In this document: piece after piece, positions 22,001 through 32,600 of the stretch
Numbering within the stretch: position 1 is the stretch's first letter
Layout: each line of letters starts with the position of its first letter
Program-made: the position numbers and the translations under genes
The notes under the pieces: generated by a model
What the model saw: only the letters and a program-made list of their open reading frames with translations
The model's database searches: none
What the model was told of the DNA's origin: nothing
Source: Gari tellinella
Taxonomy: Eukaryota; Mollusca; Bivalvia; Cardiida; Psammobiidae
Length of the DNA stretch: 64,000 nt
Direction: 5' to 3'
Assembly: GCA_922989275.2 (NCBI GenBank)
Contig: OV277862.1
Span: forward strand, 16,783,543-16,847,542

Positions 22001-23304
22001 AGCGCTGGTTTTGTCAAGTATCGTTAAGAAAAGTTGCATCTTCTTTCTGTCTTATGAAACCACTTTTGGGATTTCATAAAGGATATTTATGTCGTTCTTT
22101 TGAAGTAAATTTTCTTCTATGAATGTTCTCAGATGCCACCAGAATTCACCGTTTAAGGTTAATTAAAAAAAAAAAACTGTATTATGTACTGTTTTCAGTG
22201 CTGGTTTTGTCAAGTATCGTTAAAAATGTTCATCTTCTTTCTGTCTTTTGAAACCACTTTTAGGGTTTTATTAAGGATATTTAAACCATTCTTTTGAAGT
22301 AAGCTTTCTTCTAGGAATGTGCTCAGAATGCCACCAGAATGCACCATTTAATTGTTAATTTCAAAAAATTTCGCTGTATTATTTACTGTTTGCAGTGCTG
22401 GTTTTGTCAAGTATCGTTAAAAAATTGCATGCATCTTCTTTCTGTTTTATGACACCATTTTTGGGATTTCATAAAGGATATTTATACCATTCTTTTAAAT
22501 TAAAGTAAACTTTCTTAGAAGATTCTTCTCAAATGCCACCAGAATGCACCATTTTATTGTTAATTTCAAAAAAGTTCCGGGGTTTTTTCCCCTCTTGATG
22601 ACGATTGTAAGTTTTTTCGTCTTATAATACCACTTTTGCGGTGTTTGGATATTAACATCATTCTATTGATGTAATCTTTTTTCTTAGAATGCCCCCAGAA
22701 TGTATCTTTTTGGTGTTAATTAAAAAAAATGTCCGACCCTAAATTATAGTTTTCTGAGAATCGATTTTGCTTCTTCTCCAGTTTACGTTTAAATCTTCTT
22801 TCTGTCTAATGAAACCACTTTTTTGGATGTTTCATCTTTCTAGAATGCCCTCAGCATGCACCATTTTGATGTTAATTTCAAAAAAATTCCGGGGGAGGTC
22901 CCCCGTACTCCCCTTATGGAAGGGGTTCCACCCCTCCCATACCCTCCCCAAGTGTGCCCCCCCCCCACTCAGAAATTTCTTGATCCGGGCCTGGTCCTTA
23001 TATGTAGGAAATCGTTAAAGCACAAAAAAAAATCAATGTGGAAGAGCAGCAACATAGACATACATTTATGAACAAATGTAAACAATGTGAATGTTGTTGT
23101 ACCTAAACTTCTGCACTTGTTTAAGGCGCGTATCTCTGCCTTCAGTCGCTGTAGAGTCAGTGATTTGTCCAAAATTGGATGTCTATACGATTTTGAAAAC
23201 CTTTCTTTGCTTATGCATGGCCTATCGTAGAATTTCTCTCTGTAAACCTTTGCCTCGGCACCCTGCTTTATAAAAACACGTCCTTTCTCCATGGGCGCAG
23301 CCAT
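15565..23304 (-). CDS. TP53RK: TP53RK / Bud32 (PRPK) atypical kinase, two exons
   Basis: Exon 1 (23304-23103) and exon 2 (16049-15565) join as TTA-G|GT-ATC and give 228 codons plus TAA (human about 250). Bud32 is the small kinase/ATPase of the KEOPS complex, which makes t6A37 on ANN-decoding tRNAs. Visible motifs are FIKQGAEAKVY (nucleotide loop), ISKERFSKSYRHP with the ATP-binding Lys, KAEIRAL (helix Glu), IHGDLTTSNML (catalytic loop), LIDFGLS (metal-binding Asp), EDKGVDLYVFERA and the C-terminal DEVRMRGRKRTMVG. The start at 23304 lies in AAAATGGCTGC; an ATG 27 bases upstream is less likely. The 7-kb intron is packed with repeats. The promoter is shared with MRPL38. All key residues are present, so it should be functional. 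Confidence 0.94.
16131..16515. mobile_element. Family A copy and fragment in the TP53RK intron
   Basis: 16131-16335 runs from TTAACCCGTTACCCAATAAA to GGGGTAATTGGTTAA with half the core lost. 16336-16515 is a second, end-less fragment with a core (GCAGATTGCACCTTAAAG). Confidence 0.55.
16516..16914. other. TP53RK intron stretch without a recognised gene
   Basis: It contains a GTTT-rich run near 16630 and the phrase TACATGGGACCTCTGTTTAA, which resembles dispersed molluscan retroelement sequence, but I cannot assign it. Confidence 0.3.
16915..18138. mobile_element. Family B MITE split by a mariner-sized element
   Basis: Family B sequence runs from TTACTCTTTGAACCC to CGCATATA, is broken, resumes GTATGCGTCATTTGC and ends AGGAAAGGGTTAAC. 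The insert, 16949-17986 (about 1038 bp), has ends CCAGGGTTGTT and AACAACCCTCG, followed inward by AAGTTCGTAGACTTTT on both sides. TA flanks both ends (16947-16948 and 17987-17988), as for Tc1/mariner. I find no intact transposase; the longest frame is 65 codons. Confidence 0.65.
18361..18380. repeat. Short TATC microsatellite
   Basis: Four to five ATCT units in a row. Confidence 0.8.
18490..18807. mobile_element. hAT-type MITE, 318 bp, with perfect 8-bp target duplication
   Basis: Terminal repeats TAGGGGTGTAACAATAC and its inverse are flanked on both sides by CTCTGGTG (18482-18489 and 18808-18815). Subterminal ATTGCAATA palindromes recur internally. TIRs of TAGGGGTGTAAC type with 8-bp duplications are characteristic of hAT. 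Confidence 0.85.
18895..19320. mobile_element. Probable LINE 3' end and hAT-like end fragment
   Basis: AAGATAAGATAAGCTTTATT followed by GAGTCGGCAAGACATATAC at 18902 resembles reversed CR1/L2-type 3' ends. At 19085 CAGTCCCGGATTTACCGGGG begins a G/C-run fragment resembling hAT-type ends. Both are family resemblances only. Confidence 0.35.
19600..20185. mobile_element. Family A copy and family B copy
   Basis: Family A lies at about 19600-19843 (core 19650-19716, GCAGAATGTGCATTCAGG). Family B, reversed, runs about 19944-20185, from TTAACTCTTTCCTCCCTGAA to GTTTCAAAGGGTTA, with a shortened core. Confidence 0.65.
20380..21520. mobile_element. Family B remnant split by TTAA element J
   Basis: Family B sequence reaches AAACAACC at 20504 and continues as ATGGAC...TTAATTGGAATTG after 21459. 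Element J lies between, with ends TTAAGGGTGTATC and GGATACACCCTTAA and TTAA at 20505-20508 and 21456-21459 (about 955 bp). The internal open frames (up to 98 codons) show no domain. Confidence 0.6.
21580..21865. repeat. End fragment of dispersed element K
   Basis: AAGAGGGCATTGAAGGCATT followed by GCTCACCTGTTGTAATGAAG is the reverse of the right end of the element at 32830-32901. Confidence 0.5.
21866..22890. repeat. Tandem array of about five to six units of roughly 200 bp
   Basis: The landmark GGGATTTCATAAAGGATATT recurs at about 21869, 22069, 22264 and 22464 and decays thereafter. Each unit includes CACCAGAATGCACCATTT and GTGCTGGTTTTGTCAAGTAT. The last units run into CCGGGGGAGGTCCCCCG sequence (22880-22990), which resembles a hAT-type end. 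Confidence 0.7.
23103..23304 (-). CDS. TP53RK: TP53RK exon 1
   Basis: It starts at ATG 23304 (MAAPMEKGRVFIKQGAEAK) and ends at donor TTTAG|GTACAAC. It holds the glycine-loop equivalent and the ATP-binding Lys. Confidence 0.93.
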
Positions 23305-23541
23305 TTTGTTTCTTCGCTTGGGGACCAACACTTTATCTAAATCCCACGTTATTATCAGTAATCATTCAGAACACATTTTCCTAGATTATAGTATTTATTT
23401 AATATCTGATAGTTTTACCATGATATGGTACACAATAGAGGAAATATTTTAACAAAAATGGATGTCAAAAGTTGACTGCTCCCTTTGGTCCCGCAAATAG
23501 TCCCGCGGTAATCAGGAATTGATGAATTAGTTGACCCCAAG
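23305..23541. promoter_or_regulatory. Bidirectional promoter between TP53RK and MRPL38
   Basis: The two start codons face away from each other across 237 bp, so each 5' UTR must be short. Both start codons sit in a YY1/TISU-like context: CAAGATGGCCGC for MRPL38 and CAAAATGGCTGC for TP53RK, against the consensus SAASATGGCGGC. I see no TATA box, in keeping with a housekeeping pair. Confidence 0.7.
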
Positions 23542-23698
23542 ATGGCCGCGACCATGTTGAATAATTCGCGAAATCTTGTAAAACAAATTACTAGCGCTGA
23601 TTGCGCTCGTTTATGGCAACAAGTGCGTACAGGCTTCACAAAAAAATACAGAGGAAAACCTCCACAACTTATGCGAACATGGTCACAAAGGTTGAAAG
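23542..23698 (+). CDS. MRPL38: MRPL38 exon 1
   Basis: It encodes MAATMLNNSRNLVKQITSAD and on to RTWSQRLK, then one base of the next codon before donor AAAG|GTATTC. Linkage to exon 2 rests on phase (G|AA) and on resemblance to the RGKPP...RLK segment of other animal mL38 N-termini, so it is slightly less certain than the other exons. Confidence 0.85.
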
Positions 23699-26600
23699 GT
23701 ATTCCAATAAGTTATTAGACTTCAAAGTCAACGAAAAGTTGTTGTTTCCTCCGGTCGTCATCGGCCCGGCTGTTATAGGTGCAACCAGTTCTAGAACTGT
23801 AGATCTATAGAACGATTCCATGGAATTTGTAAATCAAGTAGAACCGGTATTGTGCACATGTCTTTACTTCTACCAGGTACTGTCCACATTCAACACTTTG
23901 AATTTAAAATTGCAAGGGGTTGCTACAAAAAAAAGAATTTAGGTATGTGACAAGTCTGTCTACACTTGAGTGCATCGGCTGAGCAAGCTGATACTGTGTC
24001 ATGAGGAAGGCTGTTCAACTCCTTGATTGTTTGCGGAAAAAACAAAGAGTGTTGCCCTTGATTGTTTCCAGACCACTCAGTTTTCGATTCCATATTTTTA
24101 TGCCCCCAGAATCTACGATTCGGGGGCATATAGTTTTTGTCATGTCTGTTGGTCTGTCCGTCTGTCCGTCTGTCTGTGCCAAAAACCTTAACCTTGGCTA
24201 TAACTCTTGCATTTTTGTACCTGGACCTTTTATACTTGGCATGTATCTTCCCTGCATCAAGACCTTTCCATCCATACAAACCGGTCTCCCTAATTAGCGA
24301 CAAGAAGCTTTAGGAGCGTCAAGAAGCAACACAAAGCGTCAAGAAGCGTCAAGAAGCTTAAAAGCAGCGTCAAGAAGGGAAAAATCAATATAAGATATAT
24401 AATAAGCTTTAATTAAATGTTTATTTTGTAATTATTGAATTACATTATCATTATTCCTACCTTTCGCAGTTAAATGTTCAGGCTCACATGTAGACGAAAT
24501 GTAAAGCAGGGAGGAAACCCTGACAAGTTTCGTGCCGAGTATTCAGAGTTATCCATCTTTAATAATTATAATTGATAAAAAGTAAATCCACATACCTGTA
24601 TAAACACTATGATATACAGTAATCCATAACTTAGTAAATCAACGAACATTATAATCCAGATCACGAAATATCCATAACACTGTCAGCAGATGTATATAAT
24701 GACGAATCAATATGAGCAACTATGAACAGCTCTAGCTGTAGGCTGGTGAATAAATGACAGTATTAAACTATTAAATAAATTCCCTTTTTTGCGTTCAAAG
24801 ACAACAAATACTCACACAGATATTCCGTATTACCCAAAGCTGTGTATTCCTAAGTTAATTATATATATATTTCACACCTATATTACTCGGAGGGCACGCG
24901 CGCTTGTGTTTGCATTTTAATTAGATATTTTCAAACCTGTATAATTACTCGACAGACACGCGCGCTTGTGTTTGCATGTTTCGCAAGTCGGCTGCCAACG
25001 CTAGCTTGGCCACGCTATATTGGTCACGGCTTATGCGCGTCCGCGTTGAGTTTGCAAACAATTTTCAATGTGGTATATATTCATGCCGAAATAGAATCTT
25101 AGGCTTACACTCTTACACTTGTCTTACCACTCGTTTACTACGCATTACGATCAAATTACGATCAAATCAGATCACTCTGCGTTCTTATCTATTAGCAACT
25201 TTGGCATTTGCATATTTGCTCTCAATTATTCGATATATCTGAGAATTCTTACATTTTAAGATTTTTTTGGATTTAATTGTCCTTGTTCAACTTCATCAAT
25301 AAGGATGACATTTCCTTCTGGCGTGTGCAGCAAAAATTGTGTCCGTGGCGTTATCGCCTGTGATAACTGTGATAAATGGATTCATTCTAAATGTCAAAAT
25401 TTAAGTAAGGCACACATCAAGCTTCTTTCTGATTCGGACTGTGATTTTTTCTGTACGGCATGCACGGAAGACGATCAAGGGCGTTTCGATTACGAGAAGT
25501 CCTTGATCCGATTAGAAAACTATTCGTCAACTGGAAATAGGCTGGTGAATAAATGACAGTATTAATTAAATTCCCTTTTTTGTGTTCAAAGACAACAAAT
25601 ACTAATACAGATATTCTGTATTTACTCAAAGCTGTGTATTCCTAAAATAATTAGATATTTGTCACACCCGTATTACTCGGAGGGCACGGGCGCTTGTGTT
25701 TGCAATTTAATTAGATATTTTCACACTTGTATTACTCAACGGGCACGCGCGCTTATGTTTGCATGTTTCGCGAGTGTGAGTTGAGTTTGCAAACAATATA
25801 TTCAACCCCAAATCGAAATTTAGCTTACATTTGTCTTAGCCTACCACTTGGCATATTTGCTCTCACTTATTTGATATTTATCTAGATATTTATTTTGGAT
25901 CTTTTTTCAACTTCATCAACAAGTATGGCATTTCCTTGAGGCGTGTACAGCAACAATTGTGTCCGCCTGTGATGGTTTCATTCTAAATGTCAAAATTTAA
26001 GCAAGACACACATTGGACTGATTTTTTTCTGTACGCTAATTTCTTTCTCTGTACTATATGCACGTAGAGAAAAGCTTCTCGACGCTAATTTCATTCTTTG
26101 TACATACGCATTGCCTCTTCTGTACTACAGGCACATAGAGAAAATCTTCTTGACGCTAATTTCTTTCTCTGTACTGCATGCACATAGAGAAAATCTTCTT
26201 GACGCTGATTGTTCTGCATGTACATAGAGAAAATCTTCTTGACGCTAATTTCTTTCTCTGTACTGCATGTACATAGAGAAAATCTTCTTGACGCTGATTG
26301 TACTGCATGTACATAGAGAAAATCTTCTTGACGCTAATTTCTTTCTCTGTACTGCATGTACATATAGAAAATCTTCTTGACGCTGATTTCTTTCTCTGTA
26401 CTGCATGTACATATAGAAAATCTTCTTGACGCTGATTGTTCTGCATGTACATAGAGAAAATCTTCTTGACGCTAATTTCTTTCTCTGTACTGCATGTACA
26501 TAGAGAAAATCTTCTTGACGCTAATTTCTTTCTCTGTACTGCATGCACATAGAGAAAATCTTCTTGACGCTGATTGTTCTGCATGTACATAGAGAAAATC

Positions 26601-29600
26601 TTCTTGACGCTAATTTCTTTCTCTGTACTGCATGTACATAGAGAAAATCTTCTTGACGCTGATTGTACTGCATGTACATAGAGAAAATCTTCTTGACGCT
26701 AATTTCTTTCTCTGTACTGCATGTACATATAGAAAATCTTCTTGACGCTGATTTCTTTCTCTGTACTGCATGTACATATAGAAAATCTTCTTGACGCTGA
26801 TTGTTCTGCATGTACATAGAGAAAATTTTCTTGACGCTAATTTCTTTCTCTGTACTGCATGTTCATAGAGAAAATCTTCTTGACGCTAATTTCTTTCTCT
26901 GTACTGCATGTACATATAGAAAATCTTCTTGACGCTGATTTCTTTCTCTGTACTGCATGTACATATAGAAAATCTTCTTGACGCTGATTTCTTTCTCTGT
27001 ACTGCATGTACATATAGAAAATCTTCTTGACGCTGATTTCTTTCTCTGTACTGCATGTACATATAGAAAATCTTCTTGACGCTGATTGTACTGCATGTAC
27101 ATATAGAAAATCTTCTTGACGCTAATTTCTTTCTCTGTACTGCATGTACATATAGAAAATCTTCTTGACGCTGATTTCTTTCTCTGTAGTGCATGTACAT
27201 AGAGAAAATCTTCTTGACGCTAATTTCTTTCTCTGTACTGCATGTATATAGAGAAAATCTTCTTGACGCTGATTTCTTTCTCTGTAGTGCATGTACATAG
27301 AGAAAATCTTCTTGACGCTAATTTCTTTCTCTGTAGTGCATGCACATAGAGAAAATCTTCTTGACGCTGATTGTTCTGCATGTACATAGAGAAAATATTC
27401 TTGACGCTTATTTCTTTCTCTGTACTTCATGTACATAGAGAAAATCTTCTTGGCGCTGATTTCTTTCTCTGTAGTGCATGTACATAGAGAAAATCTTCTT
27501 GACGCTAATTTCGTTCTCTGTACTGCATGTACATAGAGAAAAGGTTCTTGACGCTAATTTCTTTTTTTGTACTGCATGTTTATTTTATTCTATACTACAT
27601 ACACATAGGGAATTACATATACATAGAGAAAGTCTTCTTGACACTGATCTCGAACTGTACCTGTACTACTTACACAGAGAAAATCTTCCTGACGCTAATC
27701 CATATCTCTGTGTGTATCTATTGCGTAATCTAAATACGCTTTATTTCTACATCAATATACTGAATTATAAATCGTAAATAATTATACAACACATAAATTA
27801 GTTTTCAGTTTGAAAAAAATAGTTTATTATAGTAATAATGCTTCTTGACGCTTCGTGTCGCTTCTTGACGCTTCGTGTCGCTTCTTGACGCTAATTAGGG
27901 AGACCCATACAAACCTTTTTGACCTTGTGACCTTGACCTTGACATTTGACCTACTTTTGTAAAAATCTTTAAATGGCTATAACATTTGCACCAGTAGGCC
28001 CAGGGCTTTCATATTTTGTATGTATATTTCTTTTGTCAAGACCTTTCCAACCATACCAACATCTTTGACCATGTGACCTTGACCTTGACCTTTGACCTAT
28101 TTAATCAAACTTTAACCAAAAACCTTAACCTTGGCTATAACTTTTGCATTTTTAAACCTGGGCCTTTTATACTTGGCATGTGTATTCCTCATGGCAAGAC
28201 CTTTCCAACCATATAAAACTTTTTGACCTCTTGACCTTGACATTTGACCTACTTTTGTAAAAATCTTTAAATGGCTATAACATTTGCACCAGTAGGCCCA
28301 GGGCTTTCATATTTTGTATGTATATTTCTTTTGTCAAGACCTTTCCAACCATACCAACATCTTTGACAATGTGACCTTGACCTTTGACCTATTTAATCAA
28401 ACTTTAACCAAAAACCTTAACCTTGGCTATAACTTTTGCATTTTTAAACCTGGGCCTTTTATACTTGGCATGTGTATTCCTCATGGCAAGACCTTTCCAA
28501 CCATATAAAACTTTTTGACCTTGTGACCTTGACCTTGACATTTGACCTACTTTTGTAAAAATCTTTAAATGGCTATATAATTTGCACCAGTTGGCCCAGG
28601 CTTTCATATTTTGTATGCATATTTCTTGTGTTAAGACCTTTCCAACTATACCAAAGTCTATGACCATGTGACCTTGACCTTGACCTTTGACCTATTTAAT
28701 CAAACTTTAACCAAAAACCTTAACCATGGCTATAACATTTGCATTTTTGCACCTGGGCCTTTTATACTTGGCAGGTGTCTTCCCTGTGGCGAGACCTTTC
28801 CAACCATACAAAACTTTTTGACATTGTGACCTTGACATTTGACCTACTTTTGTTAAAATCTTTAAATGGCTATGACATTTGCCCCAGTAGGCCTAGGCTT
28901 TCATATTTTGTTTATATATTTCTTGTGTCAAGACCTTTCCAACCATACCTACGCTTTTGCCCTTGTGACCTTGACCTTTGACCGGCTTTTGTATAAATCT
29001 TTATATGCCTATAACATTTGAACCAGTAGGCCTAGAGCTTCCATACTTTGTATGTACATGTACATTGTATGTTTCTTGTACTAAGACTTGTTCAACCATG
29101 CCAATGTTTCATTTACCATGCGACCATGACTTTTGACCTACTTTTGCAAATAAGCATTACATTACAGAACATGACACTGGCTGGGGGCATTTGTGTTTCA
29201 CAAACACATTGCTTTTCATCTGATCTTTACCAAACTTTCTAAAAATGTTTGTTGACATAAAATGGAGACCAATTTGGATAACCAGCGGCACCAATTTATG
29301 CTAGGCCCTTTGGAGTAATGGCCCTTGAAGTCCTCAAAATGGCGCTCCACTACAGTTTCAGCTCTCTAACTTTTACGTTTGATAGTCTGGATTCCCCTCC
29401 CTGTATCATCGGGGGCATTCGTGTAACTGGGACACGCTCTTGTTATATTATTCTTTCTATTTATACCTTTTCGGGTATTACGAGCAGGGACACTTTTTAC
29501 TAAATTTTAGGTGCACCATTGGGACTGTACCCGGCCGGTCACTTTATCCTGACACCGACGAACCAGTTCTGAGTTGTAATGCTCACCCGAAATTCTGAGC

Positions 29601-32600
29601 ACCAAGGAGGGAAGCCATTACTGGTTTGACACGGCCGGATTTTAATACTGTTCAAATAATTACCCCATTAATGTTTTCAAATTTCAATATTTACAATCGC
29701 CCCATTTAATTCCATTGACAAAAAGGGTGTTCATTTCTTATCAACACCACTTTTTGAGAGGGCGGGACTTGTTGATAAGTTTCGAAGGGGAGGTGGGGCA
29801 TATGCAGTTTTCATTCGCGAATTAATCTTTGGAACTAGGGACAGCAAACATTTTGCGGATTTTTTCAAAATTTGTTCTTAACCGATCTATGCCTTCCTAT
29901 TAGTGAAAACCATGATACCCGACTAAATTTGTTCTTTATTAATGAGATAAATTGCAAGAAAAATGACATACCTTCTAAACAGCAGCTATCTGCGTTTCTT
30001 TATGACAAAAAACCTCGAAAAAGTCCTCGATATATTTATCCTACTTTAAAATGACGTCACTTCCAATGACTTCAAAAATCGGCATTTTTCGTGCCAAACT
30101 GTCAAGTTGTTGACTTGGAATGTTAACAATGGGACTTATTTTTTCTTTCTTTCGAATGTACGCACCTTTTTTCGAACAGTATGTCTGTCGTGGCTGTTCC
30201 TTATACTTATTGTTATAGGGTACACATTATCCGTGTTATCAACCTTTATGATTTTTGCCCCATACTTCATTCTCAGTGTTGTTATACTTTCTGGTCCTTT
30301 GGAATCATTGATTTCAGTGCATTTACAGTTGAAAGTTGAATTCTGCTTAAGCTGGTGCTAGGGAGCGTGAGCACTGTTGCATATTTCAGTATTGCTCATG
30401 AACAGACTCAATTAAACCGAGTCTGCAATTTACAGTATTTGCTTTGTTTTCTGTGCTTTCAAAGGATCTCCCCTTAATCAGATTTTTTTAAACATACATG
30501 CATACTTACAAAATGTTAATCTAATATTAGAAATTACAGTAACTACATTGTAAATATAAGAAATGAACAGATTTTTTTCCGCATTCAAGCTAGCGCGATT
30601 CATGGTATTTGCCAATAATTTTCTGTCGTTCATTTCGCTTGAACGCCTAAAAAAATCAATTCATTTCTTAAATCAATTATGTATTTCAGATTACATTGAA
30701 AACCCGATTCTCGCTGTCCAAATACAAAATGTATTCTTAAATTATGTTTGACGCCATGTTGATTACGTCACAAACCTGCTCACACCACCTTTTTGGGCAG
30801 AACTGGTAGAACAGTTTTGGAATTGAACTCCAGACCACTCGATTTCGATTTCATCAATTCAATCAGTTCGCCATCAGTTTGGGACGGTTAATAGAGCATG
30901 TCCATAAACTACAAATCATAACAGCCAACTACGAAATCTAGCCTTTGCCGAAACTAACTAGTAAATATTTGGACATCCTATTCTTGACCTACTTTTGGAC
31001 TATCCTGGCATCTTTGGTTCTCTTTTTTCAAGTTTATGAAAAAGCAGTGCCCAGTCGTCCGGTTCTAGCTCCTACTGGTCCCCAAGGCTTAGCCATCTGG
31101 TTATTTACTGCTAGCCTAGCCTATGATGCAGGGCTGCACAAATCCCATAGCCCCACGTCCCGTACAAGTGGAAAATGGCTCCGGACAGGTGACCATTTTT
31201 AGCTCACCTGAGCTAGCTCAGGGTGAGCTTTTGCAATCCTTGAATGTCCGTCGTCAACAATTTTAGTGTTTACATTCTAGAGGCCACAATATTTATACAA
31301 TCTTTCTCAAACTTGCTCAGATGGTATCTTGCCATAAGAGCTTGGATGAGTTCGATTATGGTTGAAATCTGATAAATAGGTCATGAGTTATCTACCTTTG
31401 AACTGCTGAAAATGCTATATTTAACAGTGTTTACACTCTAGAGGCCACAGTATTTATCCAATCTTTCTAAAACTTGTCCAGATTGTATATTACCATAAGA
31501 ATTCGGAAGAGTTCCTTTGTGGTTGAAATCGGATAAGTAGATCAAGAGTTGTCTACCTTTGAATTGCTGAAAATGCCATATTTAACGATGTTTACACTCT
31601 AGAGGCCACAAATTTTATCCAATCTTTCTCAAACTTACTCAGAATGTATATTACCATGAAACTTCAGATGAGTTCAATTATGGTTGTAATCTGATCAATA
31701 GGTCAAGAGTTATATATCTTTGAATTGCTGAAAATGATAAATTTAACAGTGTTTACGCTCTAGAGGCCACAATATTTATCCAAGCTCTCTCAAACTCACC
31801 CAGATTGTATAATATTATGACCATAGAGTTCGAAAAAGGGTGATAATGGTTGGAATCTGACAAATAGATCAAGAGATATCTACCTTTGAATTGCTGAAAA
31901 TGCCATATTTTACAGCGTTTACACTCTTGCAACTACAGTTTTCAATGGATTTTGATTATACTTGTACACAAAGGATGTAGCTATACGTTCTCGAAGGATT
32001 GCAATTATTGTTGAAATGTTATCATTGTGGCAATAGTTACCTGCCTTTGATATACTTTGAAATGCTAGACAAAGGCTTCATTTCAGTATTGTTTAGACCC
32101 ATTGTTATTTGCTTTTGATGTACTCTACTATACTACAGTAGGTCGACAAACTTGAATATTTACATTCGCCCCGCATTGTCCTTATATAGCACTATTCTAA
32201 AAAGAGACTTGCATATTTCAATGAATGCTCACTTAAAATCCAGTTCTAGCCGGCTGGTTTAGGGGCGGAGCTATACTGATCACTTTCAAATCGATACAGA
32301 GAAGTCCGTATGGTAGGCGTGGTTAACGCGGAGTAATCAAGTATGGCGTGTGAGTAAATCGGTTTTAAAAAACGCGACCTAAATTTAAGATGCCTATCAT
32401 ACAAATTTTCGTAAATTCGTGTGCTTTTAAATGTCTCAAAAGGGGTTTTAAACATAACGAGAAAGTTTACCGGTTAAAAGTCTAAATTTATCCAGTAATT
32501 ATAATATGTGATTGGGACTATTTTCAGTCCATATATAGAGATCGTTACTATGATTAGCAACGCATAGCAACGGGCAAAGTGTCTATTAGAACGGTTATGT

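Larger units (their letters stand above)
24283..27905. mobile_element. Mutator-like DNA transposon, 3623 bp, non-autonomous
   Basis: The terminal repeats read GGTCTCCCTAATTAGCG inward from both ends and continue CAAGAAGC. The flanking CATACAAACC at 24273-24282 and 27906-27915 is an exact 10-bp duplication; 8-11 bp is typical of Mutator-like elements. Subterminal copies of GCGTCAAGAAG cluster at both ends (about five left, three right). Inside are a direct duplication of about 800 bp (24728-25540 against 25536-26020), an ORF with a PHD finger, and a minisatellite. I find no transposase domain, so it probably moves in trans. The superfamily call is inferred from duplication length. Confidence 0.7.

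Noticed and set aside
26156..27436. Minus-strand ORFs of 79-144 codons rich in RQEDFLYVHAVQRKK
   Set aside because: They are direct translations of the 49/40-bp minisatellite. The unit length is not a multiple of three, so the frame rotates.
26040..27560. CRISPR-like regular array
   Set aside because: Units are contiguous and nearly identical with no unique spacers, and the context is a eukaryotic transposon.
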